A stretch of 64,000 nucleotides of DNA from assembly GCA_015680685.1 (NCBI GenBank), contig MNCI01023302.1, positions 184,330 to 248,329 of the forward strand. Reading direction: 5' to 3'. Origin of the DNA: Gnetum montanum (lineage: Eukaryota > Streptophyta > Gnetopsida > Gnetales > Gnetaceae). The notes beneath the pieces are model-generated. The model had not been told where the DNA came from. It did no database searches and worked only from the letters and a program-made list of their open reading frames with translations. Of this stretch, positions 1 through 11,879 are shown in pieces (position 1 is the first letter of the stretch; every line of letters starts with the position of its first letter). Both the position numbers and the translations under genes were made by a program.

Positions 1-29
1 AATTGCCTTATGTATTAAGAAATTATTAT

Positions 30-296
30 TTCACCATTTTCAATTCCATGTGAGGGTGTGTTGAGTGTGAGTGGCACAAGGAAGGAATCAAATCTATAAT
101 GCATCAGTAATCATTAGAGCATGGGATTTAGTCATACCTTTCTTCTATTGCATAGCATGTTATTTTGGATGTATATGTGATGTCCCTCATTTCTTTCCCC
201 AATTTTATTTTATTTTTAATTTCAAAAGTCTATTTCTCATGTCTCCTCATTCACTTTTTAATTCTTTCTCTAATTCTTTTTTCTATATCATCCCCT
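30..296. repeat. Copy of a ~300-bp dispersed repeat (left part)
   Basis: Non-coding. It shares an ordered series of words with 5690-5870, 30690-30870, 31020-31200 and 31300-31460: a gtgagtgrgacaagg-like start, a gatttagycatrcc-like middle, then cttctattgcata and a T/C-rich stretch. The copia element at 297-5655 has split this copy from the one resuming at 5656. Confidence 0.55.
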
Positions 297-301
297 TTTC
301 T

Positions 302-622
302 TCAAGAATCTAAATTGCCTTGGATCTATAATCTAAGTTAAAAGGAAATAAAGAACTTAGTTAGAATAAACACACTCTTTTGAAACTCTCTTCAATTCTC
401 TTATTACTAATGAATATGTGCTACTACAATTATATAGGTCTTAATCTCCCAAATCATGAAGATGATCCTTATCATCTCATTTAAGGATCTTCTTAATAAA
501 GGATGAACTAATCATGGGATTAGGTAGGAATTATATGAATAACATTTCATATTATTTAATATAGATTTGTGGATTATATCTATCTAACTCTTTTGTGGAA
601 CATCTAATCATCATATTCTACA
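302..622 (-). repeat. 3' LTR of copia element 1
   Basis: Aligns end to end with 5295-5650, sharing long words such as ctctcttcaattctctt and catctcatttaaggatcttc. It ends in CA on the plus strand; the opening TG has become TC at 302-303. It lacks a block of about 35 bp present in the partner LTR. Confidence 0.85.
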
Positions 623-640
623 AACACCCCCTCCCTCACA
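623..640 (-). other. Polypurine tract of copia element 1
   Basis: Read on the minus strand this is a G-rich purine run (gggagggggtgtt) ending directly at the TG of the 3' LTR, where plus-strand DNA synthesis is primed in LTR retrotransposons. Confidence 0.75.
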
Positions 641-2314
641 TGATGATAAGAGGTTCTACTCCAAGGAAGTCTCGGATAGATTCAAACTTCTCATGACTCA
701 AAATCTTGGTAAAAATATCTATCATTTGTGCTTCAATTCCATAATGTTCAATGCTAAGTATGTTATCTTGGATTAAGCTTCTGAAATTATGATGCTTGAT
801 ATCTATGTGTTTGGAACACCCATGATAGATAGGATTGTCTGCCATCGCAATAGCACTTGTGCTATATAAACAAATGAGAGATTCAAGAGCACATCCCATT
901 TCAGTAAAAATGGACTGGATCCATATGGCTTGAGTAACAATGTTATATGTATCTATGTAGTTTACTTCAATTGTTAAGAGGATGACAATAGTTTACTTCA
1001 ATTGTTAAGAGAGCGACTATAGTTTTCTTCTTTGATCCCTAGGAGATAAGTAATGGACCAAAGAAAAAGAAAAAACCAAAATTTGATATTCGATCTTCAA
1101 GGTCACCTCCCCAATCTACATTAGTGTATCCTCATATCTTGAAATCTCTATGTTGATGAAATGCAATCCCATAATCTATTGTAGTTTTTAGGTATCACAA
1201 AACCTGCTTTGTAGCTTTTCAATGTGATTCATGTGGATCCTACACGAACCGGGAGGGATAATTTACAGCAAATTGGAAGTTTGAAAGTGTATTGGAAAGA
1301 TACATGAGACTACCAATAAGGGAATAGTATAAAGAAGGATTAAAGGATGGGGATGTGTCATCCTTGGTAATTTTTGTACCAAGGAAGAGTGGTGTATCTA
1401 AGGGATTACAATTAATCATGTCAAATCTCTCAATTAAGGATTGGGAAAATTTTATTTGGAATATGGAAATTGATTTTGATCTCTAGATAACTTGAAAACC
1501 AAAAAAATAAGACATCTTTTCAAGATCAAACATTTCAAATTCATTTTTCATGGCATTCATAAAATTATTTCCTAATGTAGTTGTAGATGAAAAATAGATT
1601 AAATCATTTACATATAAACAAACAAAAATGTAATCATCACTAGATATCTTTTTGTATATAGTTGTTTGGGATTGAATATTGATGAATCCTTATTGCATGA
1701 AAATTGCATAAATACATGCATACCATGCAAGTAAAGCTTGCTTAAGCCCATATAATGCTTTATGAAGTTTGTAGACATGATTCTTCTTTCCTTCATCAAT
1801 GAAACTTGGTTGTTGCTCCACATAAGCTTTTTCATTGAGAGATCCATTGAGAAATGTAGATGTCATGTCAAGTTGATAAATGGCATGACCAACCTAAGCA
1901 AAAATAGCAATAAACATTTGCCTAGATTCCATCCATGAAATAGAAGCAAAACTATCATCAAAATCTCTACCTTGTTGCTAGAAATTCTTTGGCCATGAGA
2001 CGAGCCTTGAATTTTCTACTTCACCACATTGATTTCTTTTAATTTTAAATAATCTTACTAGATGGATAAGAAGCATGGTTCCAAGTGTTATTTTTGTGAG
2101 TTTGTAGCAACTCTTTTTCCATGGCATTAATCCAACGTTCATCCAATGTAGCTTTGACAATAGTAGAGGGTTTCATCAATCCAGCATCAGTTCCCCCAAT
2201 TAACATAAGTAGCACAAATAATTCATCATCCATGATAATGAAGAGAACATCTACAGTAGGTTCCATGTCTTGCGTTGGCCAAGCATTATCCTTCCAAAAG
2301 TGATTATGGGTCAT
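636..2314 (-). pseudogene. Copia element 1 reverse transcriptase and RNase H (broken)
   Basis: Minus-strand frames give, in order: the start of the copia RT domain (2314-2045, with a W-x-AMEKEL-like block and a TW), an LYGLKQA-like block spoiled by a frameshift (around 1750), an active-site box reading YVND instead of YVDD (around 1600-1630), and the C-terminal RNase H tail with KHIDIKHHNFR and DIFTK blocks (899-636). Within the family these domains copy the RNA template and degrade it. The frame changes several times and stops are frequent. A 31-bp direct duplication at 959-1020 interrupts the RNase H part. Confidence 0.8.
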
Positions 2315-2989
2315 GTGCTAATGAAATTGGGTATCCAACATTTAGGAGGTTGGATGAAAGGTACCTAACTAGGAAGAGGATGGAATCTACAATGGAGAAA
2401 AGATGGAAGACATTGTAAAGGAAGCAACTAAACTAGAGGAAAGGATGAGTGAGGAAAGTCCATGAGGGTGAGCAATGAGCAAAGTATTCTATAGAGAACC
2501 AACAAGAGTTATAGTCAAACATGAAGCAGTGACAGAAAAAGAAGTGGTTGGCATTGACTCTGTATAGTGAGGAGAAGATCCAAACGTTGTGGTTGAAATA
2601 TGATCATGTGCTAGAAATGGAATGTTGGATGGGTAAATTGGATAGTTAGGATGATCATCCTAATATTGGGGATAGGCATGGGCATGGTTAAATCTGGGAT
2701 GGTTGTATGGATGCAATAGAGAAAACTAGGAAGGTAAAACTAATTTGGCCTATGCATTGCTGGTACATTCAATGTTGTTGAGAGGAGTCATTAAAGATAA
2801 TGGATGCTGGTGTGGATCTATTGATGAAGTTTCTACAAGAGGTAGTTCCAGGAAGGTTACTAGAATGCAACAATTGAAAATATTGGTTAGCATAATCATT
2901 TGGTGGCAACACGTGTGGTATCTCTATTTGCTGCATTGCATAATTTTGATTGATGGGTGTAGGTATTGTTGCAAAAATATTGTTAAAAC

Positions 2990-4050
2990 CTTCAATGGGT
3001 GGTAACAGCTCCAAATAGGATATGCTATTTTTTTAAAAATATTTGTTGTAAAGTTTTCTTTGGCTCTAATATCTTCATTTGACATAGGAGTAACAATGCT
3101 ACTATTTTCTTTTAAAAATACATAACAGGAGTCTAAAACCTTTTTATTTTTAGAGTCATAGCATCTATAACCTTTGGTGTTAGCACATTACCCAATAAAA
3201 TATTTGTACCATAATACAAACGGTGTTTTATCTTGAATTACCCTTGATGGCATCCTATTTAAAATGTAAATCAATGTTGCACATGCTTCTACCCAAAAAT
3301 TCTTTTCTAAACCTGACATTTGAAGCAAATACCTTGACATTTCATCCACAGTCCTATTTTTTCTCTACTATTTTATTTTTTTGTGATGTAAATGATGTGG
3401 TGGTTTGATGAATTATCTTATTTTTCTTGCAAAATTCATCAAACTCATGTGATAAAAATTCACCACCAAGACCTGTCTAGATTTTTTTAATTGTATTATC
3501 ACTTTGTTTTTCTACTTCCACCATGTACTCTTTAAAAAATCCAAATGCTTGATCTTTTAATTTCATAGAATAACCCTAGGTAAATATTGAAAAATCATCC
3601 ACTATGATCAACATATAGGAACTTTTACCTAGGCTCAATGTTTGCATGGGATTGCATAAATCCATATGAACTAAATCTAATTTTTCTTGAGATATATGTT
3701 CTTTTCAAGGAAATGACAACCTTGTAAATTTTTTTAGTTATCATATACCATAATCATGATTATCTAGCAAAGAAAATTTTTACATTCCTCATACACTTTC
3801 TCCCATTTTCATGTGGTCCATTGAGCCATAGTTAACATGTCCTAACCAAGCATGCCATAACCATGCTATGTTTTTTGTGACAATGAGGAAATGAACATCC
3901 TTCTGTATATATTGCTCATACATCTGATTTTTACTAATGAGAATAATGGAAATACCTTTTTTATCATCAACCTTAGAGATTTTACAAACATATTTTTCAA
4001 ATTCAACATGATGCCCATTGTGACATAATTTCCCCACACTTAATAAATTC
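2990..4050 (-). pseudogene. Copia element 1 GAG-pre-integrase and integrase (broken)
   Basis: At 4037-3789 a frame shows the pre-integrase zinc-binding pattern with a WHAWLGHVNYGSM block, as in copia integrases (W-H-x-R-L-G-H). Further on, around 3480-3400, a minus-strand frame reads a GLGGEFLSHEFDEFC-like block, part of the integrase core. Integrase joins the element's cDNA to host DNA. The remainder can be followed only in pieces because of stops and frameshifts. Confidence 0.7.
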
Positions 4051-5280
4051 TTTGAAAAATCTAGAACAAAATAGATATGGGAAATAACCTATTTGTTACC
4101 TTGAGTTTTTGTGAAGGCAAATGATCCAATCTTGGTAATGGTTAACTTCTTTCTATTGCCTATAGCTACCTTTCCATCATATTTTTCTAAACTTGAGAAT
4201 AATTTCTTATTTCTTGTCATGTGATTGCTACACCCACTATCAACATACCAAATATTGTTGTTATTGCTAGCATCTAGCACCTTTGTAGAGATTATGAGTT
4301 GATCTTCCTCTTTTTCAATGTAAAAAAATTACTCATCCTTTTTTTGATCTTCATATTCTACAATTTTGGTTGTGCCCTTCTTTTCATACTTCTTTCTTGA
4401 TCAACATTCAAGAGTATTGTGGGTGTTGGTACCATAGAAATCACAATGCTTACCTTCCTTTGATTAATTTTATCTTCCATGACCATGACCTCCAGATCTA
4501 CTATGACCATGTTCATGCCCTCTGAATGAGGATCCACTTGAGGATCTTTGATATTGATTTTGATTTTGATTGGCTGTCCTCTAAAATTATGCTTGAAATG
4601 CATTTGTTGTTGAATCCTCTCAATCAACGATCCTTTTCTTGTATTTCTTTAAGCTTCCTATGAGCTCAACCATGGTCATCTTATTGAGATCTCTTACTTC
4701 TTCAATAGCCATGATGATGGGATCATATCATTTGGTTACACTTCAAAGGGTCTTTTTAACAACACGCCTTTCATCAAGTATTCCTCCATAAGATTCAAGT
4801 CCATTTCAAACTTATTGAAATAAACTGATGTATTGATAAATATTCTCTGAATCTAGCATGCGCAAAGATTCAAAATCTTTCTTTAATACTTGTAACTTAA
4901 CAACATGAACTTTTGATGATCCCTTGTATGCAATCTCCAATGCATCCCATGCAGCTTTGCTAGTTCAATACATGACAATTTTGGGGAATATTTTCACATC
5001 TAACCTAGATTTAATGATGAATAATGCTTTTGCATCTTTCTTACGAAGCTCCTTGACTTCATTCTTTTCTACCTCCTTCAAGGCTTGAAATGTTGCTTGA
5101 TCAATATCTTTTAATCCATTTTCAACAAAATCCCACAAATCTTGTGAGATAAAAAATATCTACATCTTTATTTCCTAATACTCATAATTCTCTCCATTGT
5201 AGATAGGAACTTAGAAAGGCATGGATCCATGATTTTGGTCCATTCTAAAGAGATTTGTTGTCCAGAATTTGAACCAACCT
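4051..5280 (-). pseudogene. Copia element 1 gag and aspartic protease (broken)
   Basis: The segment 4280-4089 encodes a pepsin-like retroviral protease start with WYVDSGCSNHMT, where DSG is the catalytic triplet and the context is typical of Ty1/copia. Upstream, 4627-4358 and on to about 5230, is the gag part, rich in Q, N and basic residues; the zinc knuckle is not clearly preserved. Gag forms the particle and the protease would cleave the polyprotein. Gag lies in several frames and is inactive. Confidence 0.75.
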
Positions 5281-5292
5281 ACTCTAATACCA
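5281..5292 (-). other. Primer-binding site, copia element 1
   Basis: On the minus strand it reads TGGTATTAGAGT, differing at two positions from TGGTATCAGAGC, the common plant copia site complementary to the 3' end of initiator methionine tRNA. It is two bases from the LTR end. Confidence 0.8.
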
Positions 5293-5294
5293 AA

Positions 5295-5650
5295 TGAAGA
5301 ATCTAAAGGGCCTTGGATCTATGATCTAATCTAAAAGGAAATAAACAACTTAGTTAGAACAAACACACTCTTGTGAAACTCTCTTCAATTCTCTTGTTAC
5401 CAATGAATATGTGTTGCTACAATTATATAGCCCTTGATCTCCCAAGGATAGATTTGGAGAGATAAGCATGAATCTAGGAAATCATGGGGATGATCATTAT
5501 CATCTCATTTAAGGATCTTCTTAATAAGGGATGAACTAATCATTGGATTAGATAGCAATTATATGGATAAGGTCTCATCTTATTTAATATAGTTTTGTCG
5601 ATGAGGTATATCTAATTCTTTTGTGGAACATCTAGTCATCATATTCCACA
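5295..5650 (-). repeat. 5' LTR of copia element 1
   Basis: Begins TG and ends CA on the plus strand, is homologous to 302-622, and is flanked by the primer site on one side and the tttct target duplication on the other. Confidence 0.88.
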
Positions 5651-5655
5651 TTTCT

Positions 5656-5960
5656 CTCATCAACACATTTAATGAGAATTGATTGACTTATTCTATTTCA
5701 ATAAGAATGTGTTAAGGTAATGAGTGGGACAAGGTGTGAATATCATAAATGGCATCCTTTCGATCATTTAGAGTGTAGGATTTAGCCATGTCCCCTTTCT
5801 ATAACATAACATCATCCTCATGAGTGGTGTATTGATGATATCCTAATATTCTCTACTTTTTCCACTTTGTTTTTTTTTTTTTTTGAGTTTTTATTTTGTA
5901 AGTATATGAATTCAACATCTGATCTCTTCTTGATGAACCTTTCTTCGATACCTCAATAGC
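5656..5960. repeat. Continuation and second copy of the 300-bp dispersed repeat
   Basis: After the tttct duplication the interrupted repeat resumes, with a new unit opening near 5700 (gtaatgagtgggacaaggtg) and the gatttagccatgtcccctttct block near 5770. It is related to 30-296 and 30690-31460. Non-coding. Confidence 0.5.
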
Positions 5961-8880
5961 CACCATGTAGAAAGGATAATGTTGTATCTACTTTTTTGTT
6001 TCAATTTGAAACAAAAGTAAGTATGCTTTTAACATCCTTCCATAAGCATTTAAGCATCAAATCCCCCAAATACATCATCATAAGGCACATTTTTAGCTCC
6101 TAGGGCCCATCAAAAATCATCTAGGTTCATAATCTAACTTATGAACTCAATTTTCTATGATACATGAAAAACTTTGGAGTAAAATTTTTTTGAAGTGTTG
6201 GAGTTGGAGTTCTCACATTAAAATTTTTCAAAGTGTTGGAGCTCCAACATCAAAAAGTTTCTAACTATTAAAGCTAAAATACGTCAAAATTTTTATAATT
6301 ATTAAAGGTGATAAAATGTCAAATTTGGGTTTCTTTTCATACTATAGGACAACATGCCCCAAAAGCAACCTTGAAAGACACATTTTTAGTGTTTGGAGGC
6401 CTCCAAGGATCATTCAAGATCATATCCCAAAATTTTGATGTCAATTCTAATAATGTTTTGGTGTCAAAATTTTTCTAAGTATGATTGATGCAACATCAAA
6501 ATTTTTCTAAGTATGAAACAACATTGGATGTCAAAAGTAAGATTGACATGGAACATCAAAGAGCTCATTGACATTAAACATCAAAAGTTAGAATCAACAT
6601 CAAAAGAAAAAATGACATAGAGCTTTAAAGCCAAAGCTCAAACTTACTATTCTCAAACTTATGTCAATTTCAAACAACTTGCTAAAATTTCAAGTTCAAT
6701 TTTAGCAACCCTAAATTAAACTTGGCAACTCTAAGCCTATAAATACAAGCTTAAAATACAACTTTAGGATTGGATCTTTCAGGTGAGATGGTTGGATCTT
6801 TGGAGATTAGTTGAATTTTTTGAGATTTGAGAGTACTAGTCAAATTTTAAGAGATTGAGATCATAAGCACCTACCACCACCACAGCACTCGTGTCCTTCT
6901 TAGTTGCCTTCAATGCTTTCTGCATCTTCTACATTACCTCCAAACATAGAATTTTCAAGCTTCCACATCACTTTCCAAAGTTGGAAAGTTTTCAACCTCT
7001 GCATCAATAATAGGAACCTGGGCCAAAACAACATCATTTTAACCTTAAATTGATTTTAGATCACATCTATGGCTTTTCTATCCATTACACAATCCTCCAA
7101 AGGTCCAATTTCATCCTTTAAATCTACATTTTGCTCTAGATCTAAGCTTCTTGTATCGATTCTATCACACTTAGGTTTTTCTCCCATCATTTGTAATCTA
7201 GCCGTTCATAGAGGGTGAACACTTTATTTTCTCTTCTTTTTTTTAATCAATACAACATTTGCATTTGGGATATTTTCCCATATCAACATTATCTCTTTGT
7301 TTTATGCTTACTTATGCACATTCTATGCTTGGTTAATTTTCTTTCTCTAATTCTTTACATTATTTTCCTATTGCAACAAAATTACAGAGTTTTCAACATT
7401 TCACACATAACTAATTTTCAACATTCTATGCTCAACCATTCTCTCATGTCAAAACTTTTCTCACTTCAAAACTTGGCTCACATCAAAACTGGCCTCTTGT
7501 TAATACTTGGCTCAAGTCAAGACTTGGCTTCCATTAAAACTTCATTAATGTTAAAACTACAATGTTTAAATATTTTACATTTTTTTATGTATACTTTATA
7601 CTTTATTTCTTCTTCAACATTTATAGCTTATTCTACACAATTTATTTTCCAATAATCCATACTTAGTCAAATTTTCAGCATTCTATACTTGGTCATTTCT
7701 CAACTTAAAAATTCCATCATTTGGAAAGGAAACCAAAAAAATTTCTCTCTCATCAAAACTATAGTGTTTTTAAAATTTTATGATCATTATCTATATTTTA
7801 CACTTAAATTTTATTCCATCATTTATATCTTATTCACATTGTTTCAATGATTTTACCCTTAGTCATTTTTTGTATTAAAAACTTCATATTTTTCATCATT
7901 TCCCTACCATTCGTAGAATGTGTGTGGTAGGCTAAGTCTATATTTGATTAGAGAATTTGTGCCTCTTCATTTTATAATTGTTGATTTATCAAGGGTTATA
8001 TCGATCTAAAAATCATTTACAACCATGTGTTAAGTTCATGGAGATGTTCTTGTAGAGGTGTAGAGAACATTTCTATAGGAACAAGACTTATTTATGATTT
8101 TTGAATATTTATTAACTTTTATAATTTTTTATGTAAGATATTTAGATGTTGATATGGAAACATATTGACAAGGAGGAACTAGTTAGAGGCATGGTTGATA
8201 GCATTAGTGAGAAGCTATGTGCTATTTCAAGTAGCAATAAGTTTATGTATACTTTTTATTTTGGGTCTTCATATCTTGTTTTTTTATCTTTTTGTATCAT
8301 AGATTGATGTTTTTACAAATGTTCAAATCATAGCAAATTGAGGTAAAGTATCTATCATGGATCCTTCTTTACAACCTCTTCTACATAATGAGCCTAAGAG
8401 GAAGGAAAGAATGAATGTCATTTCTCAATATGCAATGGAGATGGATTTTCATATAGTGAAGTATTCTAATGTAGTGATGGACCTTACCATGGAGTTGTCA
8501 GTGACCAAAGAGAAAAAGTAAAAATGACTTGTTAAATCAAGAAATTGGTGGACCAGATGGAGAATTTAGGAGGTGATCTCCATGGTAGCACTATGATATG
8601 TTATAATCCATGGTAGCACTTATGTTAGTATTTTGAATTTTTCTAATGCAAGAAAAGAAATGAAACTAATAAAAAATAAATATAAAAGATCTAATCTTGT
8701 ATAACAAAAACTAAGTGTTAGTGATAGAAAGTAAAAAAATGGAGCTAAGAAAGTAGTAAAATATTGCAAGTATGTAAATTAAAACACATGACATAATGAC
8801 CAAGTAAAAATAAAAAATATGCATAGACTTTAGGAAAAATTGTAAATAATGAAAAGAAAAGCTTAAAAAATTGGGATGGG
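5961..8880 (+). other. Non-coding LTR-like region with a TATA box and a short ORF
   Basis: No conserved protein domain is visible. A TATA box (tataaata, 6738-6745) follows a stretch rich in gacatc/gatgtc words, as in a U3-R junction. The segment 6040-6230 is clearly similar, in opposite orientation, to 22830-23030. From 8357 to 8521 a short plus-strand ORF (54 codons from ATG) starts MDPSLQPLLHNEPKRK and ends KEKK; it could be the start of a gag, but no family was recognised. The rest is AT-rich with low-complexity runs. A truncated LTR retroelement of unknown family is the likeliest reading. Confidence 0.35.
6738..6745 (+). promoter_or_regulatory. TATA box of an LTR-like sequence
   Basis: The sequence cctataaatacaag matches the promoter box seen in the recognised LTRs of this window (48299, 59693, 63668). 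It is assigned by resemblance only. Confidence 0.4.
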
Positions 8881-8889
8881 ATTGTCATG

Positions 8890-11280
8890 AAGGCTATGCT
8901 TAGGCTATGGTTTTTTAGCCTGCACTCTAGTAGGACCCTTTACACTTTTAACGAACTCTACTATATCCAATTCATCAAATCCTAAGTCTACAAACTCATA
9001 CATGTTGGAAGATCAAGAAATGCTAATTTTGAGTTCTCTAGTTTTTGCTTAAATGGAGGTTTCTCCTATGAGAGTTGGTTAGGATGCTAGGCTAGACTCT
9101 CCTACAACATCAAGACAATAAATTGCAGGGATCCCAAGATCTATGTGAATTACTATCTATTTTTCCTTGCAAAAAAATGAATTTCCTTGTGCAAATGGAA
9201 AGAAATGGCATGGTGATAGGCTAACCAAAGCCTTCATAAAATAACATTTATACCCAATGACTTCCTAATAATAGCGAATGCTACCTTAGATGTAATGTGA
9301 ATTTCCATTAAATATAGTAACTTAATGATCCATAGGATCTCTACTCTAGCATGACTAAATGAAATTAAAGAAGAGTTATAATTAGAGTACACAACCTATT
9401 TCTTGAGGCCTAGATGCTCAATGATGAATTATGAGATGACATTGATTCCTACTTCATCATCAATATGTGCCAAGGATGGGGACATATTATCTTCCACTTA
9501 TATCATGATGTAGATCAGAAGTTAGTGTACAAAATGTATGATAAGATGAATTTTAATATCTTCTCCTTTAAAAACCAAGCATTCTACCTCATAGTTTGGA
9601 GCATTAAGCACAACTGACATTGCTTGGGCATGAGGTTGAATCTCTATAAGTACAATGATTAATTTAAGAAGATCCTCTAAAATTAAGCAATGTTCCTTAG
9701 AATTCAAAATCAAGTCATAGAGGACAAGATTAGTCCCCTTTGATTTCATTGCAGTTGCGATTTGGAACAAAAACTTACCTCTAGGTGTTGTCTGTTTACT
9801 TAAATATGAAGGAGAAACAAAGTTTGGTGTAGTAGGAGTTGGTATGATAATGGGGGAGGAAGGGATAGCACCAAGTTTAGCTTGAAAGAATACTTTCTTT
9901 TTATTTTAAGTACAATGATTGGATTTCTATTCTTTTTCTTTTTCTTTGTTTTATTTAGCCTTCTTTTATGCATGTGTTAGGATTCTAACTGCTGATGTTA
10001 GAGTGGGAAGTAAGTGAGGCTCTTGGAAATTAGGTAAGAAGAATGAATGTGATGGAGGAGGAATTATATATTATAAGATAAGGGGATAGCCAACGGGCTT
10101 GGATGGTGTTGGCAAGGGAAGATAGTTTCTTAGAGGAGACGGAGGATAAGCAAAAGTGGAATTTGACCATGTAGAGTTTTCTTCATTATGAGATGTTATG
10201 TCAATGTGTAGGGGAGCTTTATCTGCATTCTAAGGATAGGAATAAGGAGAGGAAGAATTAGTGTCATCCCAAGAAATATTAATAACAAAAGACCTTTTAA
10301 GCCTTAATGAATTTAACTAGAGAGATGAATAGAAAGCATTTTGAAATGGACTCATTTGGATTACAAAGGACATTTTACGATGACTTGCGTTATTTTCAAA
10401 ATGAAGTATAGAAATCCTTCTTAAATGTGCATTTAGTGGATCCTAAAAATATACATGTTTTGATTACTTATTTAGATAGGTATGTTGAATGTAGTTTCTT
10501 CCTTATCCACCAAGGCTTGAACATTGTCTTCGAATGTGTCACAATTGTCGGTATCATGCCCTACAACCTCATGATAGTAGAAATATTTATTATAATTATA
10601 CCACTTTTGGATAAGTGGATCTCCATCCACTCATTAGGAAGGATCAATGGCCAATTTTTGGATCCTTTTAAATTGAGTCCTTCTTTTCTTTGACACATGT
10701 TTAGCAATGATATGCTCCTCCTTTAGCAGTATGTTGTACAATTGTATGTAGGTCATTAGAAATTTATGGTACTTGGACCTATTCTAAAGTGGTCTTCTTT
10801 ACCTACCATTGAATGTGTTTTATCCACCACCATTGGATTTCAAATTTGAATTTCTATTTCCACCATTGTTTCCCTCATTATTTGGTAATGAGGACATGGC
10901 TTTATGGTTGGTGAAACACATCTACAAGCAGAGAACATGAAGATGTCCTTCCTTACCACCATTGTGGATGCTAACATCACCACTTTTCTCACTATTTAGG
11001 TCTTAGAATTGGTAGTTTCTACTACAGAAATTAATGTTGGCATTTCTAACGAGGTAATTCCCAATGATCAATCTCTATTGGATCTTAATGCTTGCCATTA
11101 CCTAGACATCATCTTTGATGAGCAGGTACTCTAGTAACATCACTTATTCAAATTCATTCAACTCAATGAGACAACATAGGTTCAACAAGAATGGTTTTGA
11201 ATCATTAAATTTCTCATAAGTAACTATCCTTTTTAGCTCATTTTCAAAGATTTTTATACTCAATTCTCACTTAGCACATG
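8890..11280 (-). pseudogene. Ty3/gypsy gag-protease relic, minus strand
   Basis: Read from 11250 downward, minus-strand frames give a gag-like stretch (about 11250-11100), then near 10620-10480 a zinc-knuckle-like block with YYHEVVGHDTDNC, matching the H-x3-G-H-x-T-x2-C pattern of plant gypsy gag proteins. Next, 9770-9522, is an ORF ending the gag-protease linker. From about 9430 to 9150 comes a protease-like stretch that ends with an AYHHAISFHLHKEIHFF block, resembling the segment after the GRPW box of gypsy proteases. Stops and frame changes are frequent. The relic breaks off near 8890 and is cut at 11280 by gypsy element 1, so element 1 is younger. Confidence 0.5.
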
Positions 11281-11859
11281 TGATGAACCATTAATAATAT
11301 AGGCTACATTGATGCATGCCAATCGGCATAGCCCTGTCAACGTATGATGCATGCTAGGATGCATTAATGCAAGTATGTCAACATTGACACAGCCATTTCC
11401 CATATAAATTCACATAACCCTCACATTTTTGACACCTTTGGATCTTAGCCTTAGCTAGATTCTTACAATTTCTTCCTTTGATAATTACAATATTTCTCCT
11501 ATAAGTACTTGTAGCATCGATTTATGAGATTGTACAGAATTTTATTTGAGTGCACATATACCTAGATACATTTTCATGGATGATAATAAAATCAAGATTT
11601 CCTATATCCATTGTAGCACTTAGATTAGTTTAACTCTACTTTCAATTTACTTTACATGCAATCTACATTCTTGTTCTTAAATAATTACTATTATCATTCA
11701 TAAGCAATGTAAGTATAATCATTTTTAGCATAACTTATTAATGCTTGGTAATACTAGTAGTGGATACTTGGTATTTCCAATAGTATACGTTTAGTGACCT
11801 AGCAACATTAATACTAGTTTAGGATATGTACAAAAAATGGGAATGGATACCCTTCATCA
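11281..11859 (+). repeat. 5' LTR of gypsy element 1 (internally deleted)
   Basis: Starts tgatgaacca exactly like the 3' LTR at 19657 and tracks it through ctttggatcttagccttag and the terminal ggatacttggt blocks. After gaatggatac it jumps to a catca end and then into gag-like sequence. The U3 part has several gatgcat-like palindromic words. Confidence 0.8.
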
Positions 11860-11879
11860 ATGGTTGCAATCAACCTTGA

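Larger units (their letters stand above)
297..5655 (-). mobile_element. Complete but decayed Ty1/copia LTR retrotransposon
   Basis: Two similar LTRs (302-622 and 5295-5650) enclose a minus-strand gag-protease-integrase-RT-RNase H order, which is diagnostic of Ty1/copia because integrase precedes RT. The flanking 5-bp target-site duplication, tttct at 297-301 and 5651-5655, is perfect. A primer-binding site next to the 5' LTR (minus-strand sense) matches initiator-Met tRNA, and a purine tract adjoins the 3' LTR. Every coding domain carries stops and frameshifts, so the element is non-autonomous today. The LTRs differ in length (321 versus 356 bp), mainly through a block near 5457-5485 that is missing on the left. 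It interrupts a copy of the 300-bp dispersed repeat. Confidence 0.9.

Noticed and set aside
7215-7655. Longest open frame in the left 10 kb, 146 codons, hydrophobic
   Set aside because: It lies in pyrimidine-rich DNA, where Phe/Leu/Ile/Ser codons and few stops arise from composition. It has no domain, starts at no plausible gene context, and neighbouring words repeat (aaaacttggctc).
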